A stretch of 64,000 bases of DNA from Gracilariopsis chorda (Eukaryota > Rhodophyta > Florideophyceae > Gracilariales > Gracilariaceae). The stretch covers positions 186,001 through 250,000 of the forward strand of contig NBIV01000076.1 in NCBI GenBank assembly GCA_003194525.1, read 5' to 3'. The position numbers and the translations under genes are program-made. Below are positions 31,069 to 41,137 of this stretch, piece after piece (position 1 is the first letter of the stretch; each line of letters opens with the position of its first letter). A model generated the notes under the pieces. The model made no database searches. It was not told where the DNA came from and worked only from the letters and a program-made list of their open reading frames with translations.

Positions 31069-31584
31069 ATGTGTTCGTCTCAACCTCAATCTCTGCTTCT
31101 TGCTATCTCCCTTTCTCTCCTCCTCGTAGGCATCCGTTGCATCCAGCCGACTTGCCGTTCTGATATGCCAATTTGTGCGGACCATGAGCTCTCCCCCTAT
31201 GAGGGCATCGAACAAGGTTTACGTAATCTTGAACTCAATCCCGACCTCTACGATTCCTGTCGCCCCCACGACTCAAACATCACATGCAACAACTTTCTGC
31301 AACAGCCCCCCTTAATCGCCTTCAAGCGCATGTACATGAGGAACAACTCTGATGAAGCTTTCGTACTCCAGAAGCTCCTGAAATGCGGACCTCTCTCAGA
31401 CCAATTTCTAGAATTTGGCAGTGGTAGAGAGCTCGCCTGCGAAATAGACGAACTCACAGCGTCAGACGATGATTGGTGCATGTGGTACGGCCACTCGGAT
31501 TGTTGGACTTTCAACCAGCTCGTCGACTACACTCAGATAATGGCTGAGAAGAATATTGCCTTCCAGTGCCCAGCTTCTTGCTAG
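31069..31584 (+). CDS. Secreted/ectodomain Cys-rich protein, related to the neighbouring receptor-like gene
   Basis: 171 residues from ATG 31069. A signal peptide (residues 1-24, Leu-rich ending VGIRC) is followed by a Cys-rich region (about 12 Cys) with NNS/NIT glycosylation sites. The stretch WCMWYG...CWTFNQLVDY aligns with WCVWVG...CSWNTLQHYV in the gene at 32425-34288, so the two ectodomains are homologous. The stop at 31582 overlaps a second frame (31566-32150) encoding membrane segments. A one-base frame change, an undetected intron, or a truncated soluble form are all possible. Confidence 0.6.
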   Translation: MCSSQPQSLLLAISLSLLLVGIRCIQPTCRSDMPICADHELSPYEGIEQGLRNLELNPDLYDSCRPHDSNITCNNFLQQPPLIAFKRMYMRNNSDEAFVLQKLLKCGPLSDQFLEFGSGRELACEIDELTASDDDWCMWYGHSDCWTFNQLVDYTQIMAEKNIAFQCPASC

Positions 31585-32150
31585 AGGTACTCTTTAGTCA
31601 ATGCCCTAATGAGCCCGTGTTGGGTTTGCCTGTTTCCAGCTTCTCCATCATTTTGAAGAAACCCAGCTACGGCTTGGACGCCGAAGCAGAACACAATGCA
31701 CTATTAACCATCGGCGCATGTACAACACTCATGCCCACACTTCTCTTGGTTACCTTTTTTCATTTCGTTGTGTGTCTTATGACTTCTGTGCTCTTGTATT
31801 GGCTCGAAGTCCTTCCTTCGATCATCGCTCGGAGCATTGCGGCTCTCTCCCTTACTAATTTGTTCGCGACGATCTCCCTCGTGACCTATCTTCATGTATC
31901 TCATATTCTCGGCAACTACGTGGTGCAGGATTCATTTGCAATGCTGACGGCCCCATTCGACTGGGCTTTATTCGGAGTGGTACTCTTCATTGTTATAGTT
32001 ATATGTGTTTCCTTTGTGATACGCTTCCAGTGGCTCAGAGCCCGCAGCTTTGTCGCTGTGTGTAGCTCGCTTCTCGTCTTTATTATCATACTTGCGATCT
32101 CGACTACTGTGGATATTGAACTTCGTGCAACTGTGAACGTGAAACTTTGA
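31566..32150 (+). CDS. Four-helix membrane region, probable C-terminal half of the preceding gene
   Basis: This 194-codon frame overlaps the end of the ectodomain frame in another phase. Its first codon is GTG, so a separate start is doubtful. It has four strongly hydrophobic segments: around residues 47-78, 85-113, 129-151 and 158-180. They are not obviously homologous to the channel segments of 32425-34288. The best reading is that this and 31069-31584 form one membrane protein disrupted by a frameshift or spliced. Family unknown. Confidence 0.5.
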   Translation: MPSFLLEVLFSQCPNEPVLGLPVSSFSIILKKPSYGLDAEAEHNALLTIGACTTLMPTLLLVTFFHFVVCLMTSVLLYWLEVLPSIIARSIAALSLTNLFATISLVTYLHVSHILGNYVVQDSFAMLTAPFDWALFGVVLFIVIVICVSFVIRFQWLRARSFVAVCSSLLVFIIILAISTTVDIELRATVNVKL

Positions 32151-32424
32151 CATGACGGGTCAGGGGTGCCTATTCTTTGAAGGAAAGGGAAAGCGTTGTT
32201 CTTAACGGGAACTGAAAATGAATGATTAGATTCTCTTTGCCCCTGCCGCTGGCAACGGGTCATGCTTTCCTACAGGTTATACGCCGCAGTCGCCCCCAAC
32301 CTAAAAATTCTTCTTCCCGTTCATGGAAATTCAGGTTCTTCCATGATTGCTTCAGTAAGAAATAAAACCGCGTCCGACATACACTCTTAAAGACGAAGCT
32401 CCAGATTTTTGTGCTTTCTGCACC

Positions 32425-34288
32425 TCATGCGCGCCAGCATACTAAAGAGATGAATACAATGAGCATCGGAACAAAAACGGGTAAAAGCAGAGCGTATGCA
32501 AACACCGGCGTTGAAATCATTTTTGTCTTCTCAGATTCAGTGCCCAGCAGTTTGTTAATCTGTATAGTGCATTCAAAAACAAAGTTAGATCAATGGTGAT
32601 GACATCTAATGCAGTCAGTCATGAAGAACTTACTTCTCCATCGATGCGTAAACGCACTATTTTGCGATCCAACTCCCGCCTTGACGCATTATGAACTATC
32701 GAGTTAAACAACCAGCCGCTGTTGAAGCGATATATATCACCTGTTGTTCTGAACAAGGCCTGCTCCGAATGAATCATGTATTGAGTTAGGAAAAAGAAGA
32801 TGGTCAGACAAAAAATCTTCAATGTTAAACATAGCTCATCGAATGAAATAAGGCTCTCCATGCCTTACCAAAGAAAGTTTCGGGTTCTGACGGATTTGGT
32901 ACTTCGCCTCATTCTCGTATGAGACTGCAAATTGTACGGGGTCTTCTTCCCTTGCAATTCTAGCCAAACAATCCGTCAAGATTTCTTCGTTTTCCCATAG
33001 GTCTCCACCGTTTTCGGAGACTCTATCATTGTTGGGGTTCACTTAAATACGACCGACACAGTAGTCAGTGATGGGTGAACAACATAATCACAATAGTTTC
33101 ACAGGGTTGTGTAAGACGTCACGTACCTCGTTGTTTCCAAACTTGCGCAAATGCTGAATTGCCCATCACACAGTATTTCTTCAACTGCTCATTCGAAATA
33201 GAGTCAACGCTTTTCTCTAACTTACCTTCGTTTTCCGAGAACAGGACGTTAACAATACCAGCTTCGTAGAATATTACGAAGAATAGTGTGCATGAAATCA
33301 TCGAAAACCTTAACAATGCACCAAAACATGTGAACTTCTGCTTTCTCGAATCAACTTCAGCTCTTTTGTCTAGCAGTGAGACTGAATCAGTTGATTCTGG
33401 GCAAAGACTATCACCCGACAATGATTCCAAGTCTGTCCCTTCTTCGTCACCACTTTCCTTGAACAATGGTGATTGCAAAACGTGCCCCTTGTCCCCAACG
33501 ACCATAAGATATGTAGCGATGAAGTAGTTATTGAGAGGAATAAAGCGAACCTTGACGACAAACACGATGCAAAGAATAACATAACCCAAAACGGCAACAA
33601 AGAAAGCCAGCCACGCGTTTGTAGAATACGGTGCAAGCACAAGCCTAAACGGATCCTTCTCATTGAATGAATCGGATTTTCCTACAATTACCATCCGATC
33701 ATCCAGCCAAGAGTCACTTTCATAATGAAGACACTTTCGCTGAGGAGTTTCTAACATGGGTCCTGCCACGGCAAACTGATAATCTTTACGGCTCTCGACG
33801 TAGTGTTGTAGAGTGTTCCATGAACACCCTTCTCCGGTCATGTCTCGATTGGGGCCGACCCAAACACACCATGCATGCACAGCAGTTTTCTGAAACAAGT
33901 CAAAGAGCCCTCCCTCGAGTCCATAACTTTCAGGAACCTCGCTGCAACTGAAAGGAACTGAAATCTTGTTTCTTTGCGGTTCCGTAAGATTTGTGAGTTT
34001 CCCCACCTTGGATCCAAGGAACGGTGGCTCATATTTGAGGATAAAGCAAATGGCGGATTTGCATACATCAAATGCATCGATTTGGCGCTCAAGTTGCGGA
34101 AGACACGTTTCACCAGACATCACGTAACACTGCTCCGGATCATATTTTGAACAATCATAATCTTTGTCTCCGGCCTGGAGGCATGGATCAACATCGTTAT
34201 CTCTCAAAGATAGAAAAGAACTATTTGCAAATCCAAGAGCCACAGAAAACAAAAGTGCAGCCAACGCTATACGAATCATGAAAGGCAT
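32425..34288 (-). CDS. Ionotropic glutamate receptor-like membrane protein (4 exons)
   Basis: Proposed exons: 34288-33127, 33041-32869, 32759-32634 and 32559-32425, giving 1596 nt and 531 residues. Introns of 85, 109 and 74 bp have donors GTACGT, GTAAGG and GTAAGT, acceptors ending AG, and phases 1, 0 and 0. Features in order: signal peptide (MPFMIRIALAALLFS), Cys-rich ligand-domain-like region, helix M1 (YSTNAWLAFFVAVLGY, about residue 225), an acidic linker of about 70 residues, helix M3 (FFVIFYEAGIVNVLF), an S2-like segment (SISNEQLKKYCVMGNSAF), and a last helix M4 (VFAYALLLPVFVPMLIVF) near the C-terminus. The order resembles ligand-gated glutamate receptor channels, but no pore loop is obvious. 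Receptor function is inferred. Confidence 0.7.
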
Positions 34289-35224
34289 CTCAGGAACGAG
34301 TCCTGGTGTACGAAATAGTGTCGACGGATGTTGACCTTATGGATAGAGTGCACGAATGGCGCACAGGGAAAAACATCGAAGAGCATGGCGAATGAAGTTA
34401 TATGACTACTACGACGCATGTTGCACACACCTTCTTAACATACGTTTTCATGCAGATCGGTTGGGACTCCAATACCCCTTCCCAAGGCTGGTTAATGCCG
34501 AACACGTACTTGTTGCAAAGCACTTGTTGACTCTGCATTGCAGGGATGAATTGTTGTGGAGAGAACAGACATTGCGGGGCTGCTGGGCCCCAAATTTGGT
34601 GCAGCGGTTACGGAGCCTTGCGGGCTGACGCATAACGTTACCATGAAAAGGGGGCCAGATTGTTGGTGATAACTTATTTTAGTTTTGACCAGAAAGAATG
34701 CGTTTGCTGAATTGTAGCGAGGCCGTGGAGAACGAATTCATTCGCGTTCTGTGGGAGTGCTGTCAACGAGTAGGAAGTTGTTGTCGAACGGCTAGTCAGT
34801 TCAGACTTTCCCAACGCAGCTACTCTCAACCGATTCAACAAGAGGGTATCCACATCAAGCATGTTGCGTCGGTGGATGTGGAAGCGTGCGAGTTTCTCGA
34901 CTTGTGTCACGAGGTCCTTGAGAGTGCGATATCCCCCACACCCGTGTGGAAACATTATGCACGGCCCACTCCGTATAATAATGTCAATGCATATCAAAGA
35001 CAAAATCAAAAGTGCATCGACACTGAAGTTGCAATCGGTGGGGGATACTCGTACAATAGCAGGCTACCAGGGGTGCCCCGGCTACAAGAGGGCGAACGAT
35101 GTCCCACGTTGTTCATGCAGGGCGATAGCTAAAGGGTTACCTTCGAAATTTTCTGTTGTTTGAGGTGCCTTTGGTACCGTTGGTACTTCTGGCATGAGTT
35201 TTGGGTCCATAGCTAGCTAGTACT
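34289..35224. other. Interval with unassigned small open frames
   Basis: ATG-led frames at 34356-34628 (90 residues, +) and 34698-35132 (144 residues, +) have no recognisable domains, signals or repeats. An antisense frame covers the second. Nothing favours either as a real gene; one could be a relic. Confidence 0.3.
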
Positions 35225-35466
35225 GGGCGGCTCCTAAAATTTGTTTTCGCAAATAGGGTGCCCGCAAATTCACCAATTCAGTAATTTTTGATTGTGCTCA
35301 AATTGCGAAAACCGGTGGAGACTGGCCATTGTCGGAACTGCTGCACGCTTTTTCTCCCAATTTTGGTCATGAATTTCAGTGTCGGGGTGGTTGAGGGTGC
35401 TGACACGTATCTCTCAATTTGGTATTTGCAGCGAGGGCACAAATTGATTTTTAGGAGCCGCGCTCT
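35225..35466. mobile_element. Candidate MITE
   Basis: A 242-bp segment has inverted ends. GGCGGCTCCTAAAATTTG (about 35226) pairs with the complement of 35440-35466, where GAGCGCGGCTCCTAAAA is read on the minus strand. Further complementary words follow inside (GCAAATAGGGTGCCC versus a GTGCCCTCGCTGCAAAT-like word). No coding sequence. A clear target duplication was not identified. Confidence 0.5.
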
Positions 35467-37010
35467 ATTATAGCAAATAACTGTTCAACATCAAATGCGT
35501 CTGTTCAAACGTTTTACTGAAAAACAGCATTCTCCTCCGATTCCGCCGGAGATTACTGGCGGTCCGGCAGAAGAGCTGAGCCGAAGCAACCTTTGCATTT
35601 CATATTCTTTTGAGCACGACTGTAAATTTCGCACGGAAAAAGAATGCGAGCTCTTTTCGCATGCACCGGGCCATATGCATGTAGAGGGAAGAATACACCT
35701 TTCTGTTGTGTTGGGGGGGAGGGGTGGCGTGGGCGGGTTGTCGCGATGCAGTGCTTGGTTGAATAGTGCCACCCACCGTATTGAGCCCCCACAATCGCTT
35801 TGCTCAAAAATGGCGGGATGTGAGGGGTTCCGAAACAGGCCAGTTTAAGCCTCATTAACGGAGCAAAGGCGTATCGCTTTTGTAGTTGCTGTTTGCAGCG
35901 AGCTAGTCGCACATTTGTTCATGCTAAACGTCGTGCGGGATCATCTCGCACTCCTCAGCTGCCTATCACAGAGATGCTCGAGAAAACGTCTTTGACTTCC
36001 ATCTCTTCTGAACTGAACAGCGCGCAATTCAGTATAGTGCCAAGCACATACCCGTGTACGGGGGTAGCACTATATCGTAATAATCTTGGTCCGAACAAAT
36101 TTGCTGCTTCTCATCCCCAGTAATCCGCACTCATTACAAGTGGGCATAAGAATCTGCGTGCAGTTTTTGTGTACGCTTGGTACCAAACGTACCGTTTAGG
36201 TTTGCACACTTGGTGCATACCACTGACACATTTCCGCGCGAGCGTCAACAAGAGCGGGCGTCAGCACCCGCGGACAGTTCAAAGCACTTGCTTACTCCAA
36301 AGATCGCACAGTACCGTTCTATCCTCCATGTGAACTCAGTTCATCTTCTAGCGCACAGTACAGCTTTGCTCCCCCATCTAAACTCTTGGGCACGTGCCTC
36401 CTCCGCTCCTTTCTTCAGTGTCATCTCGTCGCAGTACAGGATGTCTAACCTTATACCTTTCGTAAGAAGAAGAAGAAGAAGAACCCCTTCGTTCTCGTCC
36501 CGGAATTGATTGTTCTGCTCACGTTTCCGTGTTCGAAATGCATTTTTGGTGCTTTGCCAGTGCGAAACACCAGATGCTTTTCGAGGACTGACTTTCGTAC
36601 CTGAAGCCAGGATACCATCAGAATCAAGCAAGGGGCATCACTTCTATAGGAGATTGCAACACGAAGCATAAGCAGGGGACGCGCTTTTCTTAACGCTTCT
36701 GGTCGCACTGCACTACTTTCTCTTCAACGTCGAGAGATATGAGCTGAGCTGGATCGCAAACAACTGCGGACAAGATGTCTTGGAATATGTGGTTCGCTGC
36801 TGGATTCAAGCGATATCTATGGCATTTCTGGTAACAATAGACGCCCAAAAGACAGCCGAGAGAGTGCCTAAACACAAAGACACTCTTGTCATGGGGGATG
36901 CAGAAATGCGCACTTCTTGAGCAGTGCGGTTGAAACACTCTGTCAACACCGCAACAGAATAAAAGACCGTCGACTTCTGCGAAAAGAACTGCACTCCTTG
37001 CAGTTTGTAT
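35467..37010. other. Interval without recognisable gene
   Basis: Short open frames (35495-35848, 36177-36509) lack any family signature. A GAA-type triplet run lies at 36463-36482. I see no RNA gene or repeat matching the rest of the window. Confidence 0.35.
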
Positions 37011-37724
37011 TTACCACTGAAAATATTTGCCCATTAGTGTAATCCGAGTATACTTCGCAGTCCTGACTATCTGAACACTTCCAACTTCATGGTAAGGGCA
37101 CCCTGAAGCTGGCTGATGGCTTCCAGGATCAAAGAACAAGTGCAGGTCTCCATCCGGATTCACTTGAGGCGACTCCTTATCCCTGACAAACACCTGCACT
37201 GCACCCTTCTGGGCCACTTTCTCACCCTTCCAGCCTGCTATCAAACCAATCCTGGTGAATCTCTTGATGAAATTTCTCTCCAAGTCAGCTTCTAGATCTA
37301 ACTCAAACCACTCTCCACCATTATTTGAGATGTCGTTGCCCAAAAGCTCAATCACTTCATTATCTGCGGCACAATAATCTCCATATCTTGTTCCCTTCAG
37401 CTTAACAGCCGAGGCCATGTGTCCATACGTGGGATTCCATTCGAAGTGTATAGTCATCGTGGCTTTGTCAAAATCCTCATTCTTCACGACAATTGAATTT
37501 TGGGGAAGTGCACATTCGTAACCCGTCACACCGTCCTCAGTATGGCATCTCTGTGTCTTGCAGAGACCCAATACCGCTTGACTGTGACATTGTCGGATGG
37601 TTTGATATAAGGCGTTACGCGATGAGATGCACTGGTTCGGACAAATATGTACCACCGGTATGACGTCCCCTATGCATGTCACGAAGAAGTGAACCGAAAG
37701 TAGAAAGAAGAAGGCGATACTCAT
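37011..37724 (-). CDS. Secreted protein of unknown function
   Basis: 237 residues from the ATG at 37724. An in-frame TTG further upstream is unlikely to be the start. A signal peptide (MSIAFFFLLSVHFFVTCIG) is followed by a region with about eight Cys (CPNQC, CHSQ, CKTQRC, YECALP). After it comes a beta-rich domain with the acidic stretch WFELDLEADLE and a C-terminal part with LHLFFDPGSH. No membrane helix follows the signal, so it should be exported to the apoplast or wall. Family not recognised. Confidence 0.7.
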   Translation of the reverse strand: MSIAFFFLLSVHFFVTCIGDVIPVVHICPNQCISSRNALYQTIRQCHSQAVLGLCKTQRCHTEDGVTGYECALPQNSIVVKNEDFDKATMTIHFEWNPTYGHMASAVKLKGTRYGDYCAADNEVIELLGNDISNNGGEWFELDLEADLERNFIKRFTRIGLIAGWKGEKVAQKGAVQVFVRDKESPQVNPDGDLHLFFDPGSHQPASGCPYHEVGSVQIVRTAKYTRITLMGKYFQW

Positions 37725-38442
37725 TTTCAAAGGATTGCTATTCAAGAACGATGGTTCGGGCTTGAAAGCTCACTGGTCGTCGCAGAAAAATTGAAGGCCG
37801 GTAGCGCATATAAGCACTTCTGAAAATGAACGTTCAGGCCTTCCGCAAAATCATTGTCACAGGGACATGCCTTGTGCCATGAATTTGGAACAAATCGTTC
37901 AGATTCGCGATGATCGCCGAGATCTGATCAGGTTTTCAAGAGACTGCACTGTCAAGAACTATGCGCTGAATTCTTCGGTTGCACTTGTTTCTACCATCTT
38001 ACCATGATTCATAGTACAGTTCAACACCATGGTGCCTATTACTTTTGAAGATTATGACGTAGGTGGCTTTCTGATACGCTGGCAGCGTGAGCTTGATTCC
38101 ACTCTGATTCAGAGCTCCCGGAGCATGATGGAAACCAATCAAATGGTGCAGTTTATTAAGAGATATCTCAAGCACTTCTCTGAATGGTACGAATGTAGTT
38201 TGCATTGTAACGTTATTTGCTGCAGCCCCTCCTTCAGTCCAAGCCACAGTCCAAGCCACCGATGAACTCCGCTCGAATATCTGTCGCTTTGGTCCTCTCA
38301 GTATAACTAGACTTTGGCGGGACAAAAAACCTGTAGTACTGGAGCTGCTGTCGATTGATGGTCTTTGCTAGCGCAAGGTGCGTTGTAGAAACCGCCGGTG
38401 GGCTAGTTGTCGAGGATTTACTGATATTTTTTGCACCGGATA
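37725..38442. other. Interval without recognisable gene
   Basis: It contains a 108-residue minus-strand frame (38325-37999) beginning with TTG and showing no known domain, and a short tandem CAAGCCACAGTC-type repeat near 38238-38258. Confidence 0.35.
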
Positions 38443-40473
38443 CTAGAATTCTCGCCATCTAGCCGTGCCATAGCTCCATGCAACTCGTCTGACGTTAATC
38501 CCATGCTCTAGCTTAACTTCCACTTGTTTAAGCATGGCGCACCTTGCCAGGAACCTTTCCGAGTTGATTTCCCTGGTCATGATTCGGAGTGAGCCATTCC
38601 TGTGAATTTTTGACGTTTGCAGTAGCCAAGGGAATAAATCGTGACAACTCAAAAGTCTGGTCATATACCTTCGAGGACCTATGAAAAACCGATCATTCAT
38701 TCCATAAAACGAGTGCCTTTTCCCTGAAGCGACTGCATTTTCCCACCACGAAGCGTTTAGTCTCTTCATAAACACAATATCCGGCCTAACTCGAGCTATA
38801 TAATCATACTTGCGACCTATCTGCCTTTCTCGATGGTTAATAAGAGATAGACAAGTACGCATATCCCACAACTGAAGCAAGTAGTTCTGAACCTGGTCAT
38901 CGGTGGAGAGCGTTCCGTGAAGCAGCTTTTTTGCCCTTGCTTCTCTTACGACGACCTTGAGCCAGTTCTTGTGAATTTTGGGTTTCGTTGAAAAACGAAT
39001 TGTAGTTGCATTGAACAGAAACGCAGACGAAGAGCGATCATCCATTGGAGTAACGACGAATACGTCAAAGAGAGGTATTGCACTGCGCAAAGTGGATATA
39101 ATGTTAAAGTGCGTGAAGGGCGCAGACCGCATTTGCCCGGTCAGGCACACTGCTGTTGATGGATACTCGTTGACCAGCGTTGGAACGTGTATCCTCGTTC
39201 GCGCTATTTCTAAGACAGGGAATTTTTTCAGAGAACTCACGGCTTCCTGCACAGAATCACGGCTCAAAATGTTATTGGTGGCCAAGTAATTGCATATGTA
39301 TTCAAACACTTTTGGTAGAGTGTGGATTTGTTTAGGTACTGTGAGGTTCCTCAAGTACAGAACGGTATTTTGTAGAAGCTCTTCCGTTGCCTGAATGATT
39401 TCACTCGTTTCTATCGAGTTTATGACGTCCAGGGAGGGATGCACAACCAGGAGGGAAGAGTCTGATTCCCATAGAACCCGCTGAACTATAAGCCCACCAA
39501 TTATGTCGTCATAGATTCTATCTGCTGTGTTACATTTTAGCAGCTGAGAGGCAAGCGCCCAAAATGCGTTTCTGTTGTACTGCACGGGTGACCTGGGAAG
39601 GGGGGCCAAGGCAGGAGCAAGGAAAGCAAGGGCTTTTGCTTTGTTGATTTCTGAGGTCTCATGCCCATGAACACCGCCTAAAGATTCTTCACGTTCCTCA
39701 TTCTCTTGAAATCGCGAGAAAAACGGGTGGCAATCGTAATTTGATGTAGGGAGGTGGTGAATGATGGGAAATGAGACGGTCGAGTTTATAGATGGAAGTG
39801 ACTCAAATGGGACCGGAGGATCTGGTTCATTGTTGAACATACTGAGAATTGGTATTCCACGAGTATAAATTCTTTTTCTGTGAAGAATAGATGCAGCATT
39901 CGTAAGGTACCTGGACTTCGGTGCAATCCGAATTTCGGCTGAAATGAGCTCGCTGAGCAGCAAAGAAGAGGAATTGCCGACAAGATTTTGAGAAACGTCC
40001 CCCTTTCCAACTCCGTACTTTGAGGTATAAAAGTATACGTCATCGTTGAGCAGTATGACAGTCATGGCATTTTCAAGAATAAAGCTGTAGTACTCGTGAC
40101 TGGTTCCCCAAGAAGTGAGGTGTATATGCCTAGCGATAGGGTCTTCCAGTTCATATTTGATTTCAAACAGCAGGCATACATCAAGCAGTTCTTGAGAGAA
40201 CTGTCTGAGGAACAGCTTGAGGCTATGTTCGGACTCTGATCTCCCGATGAGCCAGACAGGGGCTGCACATGATAGATAACTTGCTGGATTTGATCTGAAC
40301 TTGAATGAAGTGGCATGGTACATACATGCTATTGATGTGATTAGAAAGAGTAGGCAAAGAATCAAATGTTGGATGTATGTACTTGCAGACTTGCTGCAAG
40401 ACCGAACGCTGCGAACAGAACCTGGTTGCTGTCGCCACGGCATGATACGAGATGAACAAGCGGCTCCTCTCAT
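38443..40473 (-). CDS. Type II membrane glycosyltransferase-like protein
   Basis: An intronless 676-residue frame from ATG 40473. One N-terminal helix (IQHLILCLLFLITSIACMY, about residues 34-52) after a basic start predicts type II Golgi topology. A luminal domain begins AAPVWLIGRSES. The C-terminal domain (about 450-670) reads AVCLTGQMRS, then LQLWDMRTCLSLINHRE, YDYIARVRPDIVF and GMNDRFFIGPR. This resembles algal and plant DUF-type glycosyltransferases in which an R-x-D motif binds the nucleotide sugar. Substrate unknown; a role in cell-wall or N-glycan sugar transfer is inferred. Several N-x-S/T sites fit a luminal protein. Confidence 0.6.
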   Translation of the reverse strand: MRGAACSSRIMPWRQQPGSVRSVRSCSKSASTYIQHLILCLLFLITSIACMYHATSFKFRSNPASYLSCAAPVWLIGRSESEHSLKLFLRQFSQELLDVCLLFEIKYELEDPIARHIHLTSWGTSHEYYSFILENAMTVILLNDDVYFYTSKYGVGKGDVSQNLVGNSSSLLLSELISAEIRIAPKSRYLTNAASILHRKRIYTRGIPILSMFNNEPDPPVPFESLPSINSTVSFPIIHHLPTSNYDCHPFFSRFQENEEREESLGGVHGHETSEINKAKALAFLAPALAPLPRSPVQYNRNAFWALASQLLKCNTADRIYDDIIGGLIVQRVLWESDSSLLVVHPSLDVINSIETSEIIQATEELLQNTVLYLRNLTVPKQIHTLPKVFEYICNYLATNNILSRDSVQEAVSSLKKFPVLEIARTRIHVPTLVNEYPSTAVCLTGQMRSAPFTHFNIISTLRSAIPLFDVFVVTPMDDRSSSAFLFNATTIRFSTKPKIHKNWLKVVVREARAKKLLHGTLSTDDQVQNYLLQLWDMRTCLSLINHRERQIGRKYDYIARVRPDIVFMKRLNASWWENAVASGKRHSFYGMNDRFFIGPRRYMTRLLSCHDLFPWLLQTSKIHRNGSLRIMTREINSERFLARCAMLKQVEVKLEHGINVRRVAWSYGTARWREF

Positions 40474-40677
40474 CCTCTGACCCTTGGTGTATGCATGAAT
40501 GCTCCATATACTCTGTTAGTCCGATAAATGTTTGCTTTGGTATTGGCTGCTAGAATAGGCTGCACCACAATCGGAGCAGTGAGCAAATATCTGACTCCTG
40601 AGAAGCTGTTTCCGCACGCTGCATCTGTGCATCGCTGTGCCCATAAAAATAAGACTCTCCTGCCCGTAAAAACCGTT

Positions 40678-40988
40678 TATTGCCGTTCTTCTGGTTGACG
40701 ATCTTAATGGCTTGGTAGAAAGGGATTTGATGCGAAGTATAAGCTTCTCATCGAGCCGTAGGTCACAACCTTGTCGCTCACAGCTCAGTCCCAGCAGACT
40801 GAACGGTACCCAGGGAGGGAAATGGGTGGGAAAAAAAAACTTGAAACCAGCTACAAGGACTCTGAGGACGATGCTTGGTCTGACTAGAGCGATGCGATCA
40901 ATCGACATCGCTCACTGAGCTTGAGCCATCGTCGTCGCCGTCCACCAGAATTAAATAAATATTCTTCTACGCATTGCTTGAACTTCTA
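40678..40988. repeat. Dispersed 310-bp repeat, copy 1
   Basis: It matches 44924-45236 in direct orientation with roughly 10 percent differences by eye. It starts TTATTGCCGTTCTT and ends TTGCTTGAA(C/A)TTCTA. Long identical blocks include the stretch around GAGCCGTAGGTCACAACC. No TIRs or LTR signals seen. Small frames on both strands are conserved, but without coding signatures. Confidence 0.8.
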
Positions 40989-41137
40989 GTGATTGACGAT
41001 GCTTTTGCACCTACACGGAGTTGATTGTCAACCACACCATGCATCAGCCGTGAGAAGAAAGAGGTTTATTTTTGAGCTGACTACTAAGAGTGTGTCACGT
41101 ATGATAGCTCTTATGTGCATAACTTCAGCAAAAAACA

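Noticed and set aside
34674..35009. 111-residue minus-strand frame
   Set aside because: It overlaps a plus-strand frame of similar length and neither shows family motifs, codon signals or a signal peptide.
36463..36482. AGA/GAA triplet run as a coding or regulatory repeat
   Set aside because: Short simple-sequence run in an interval without gene evidence.
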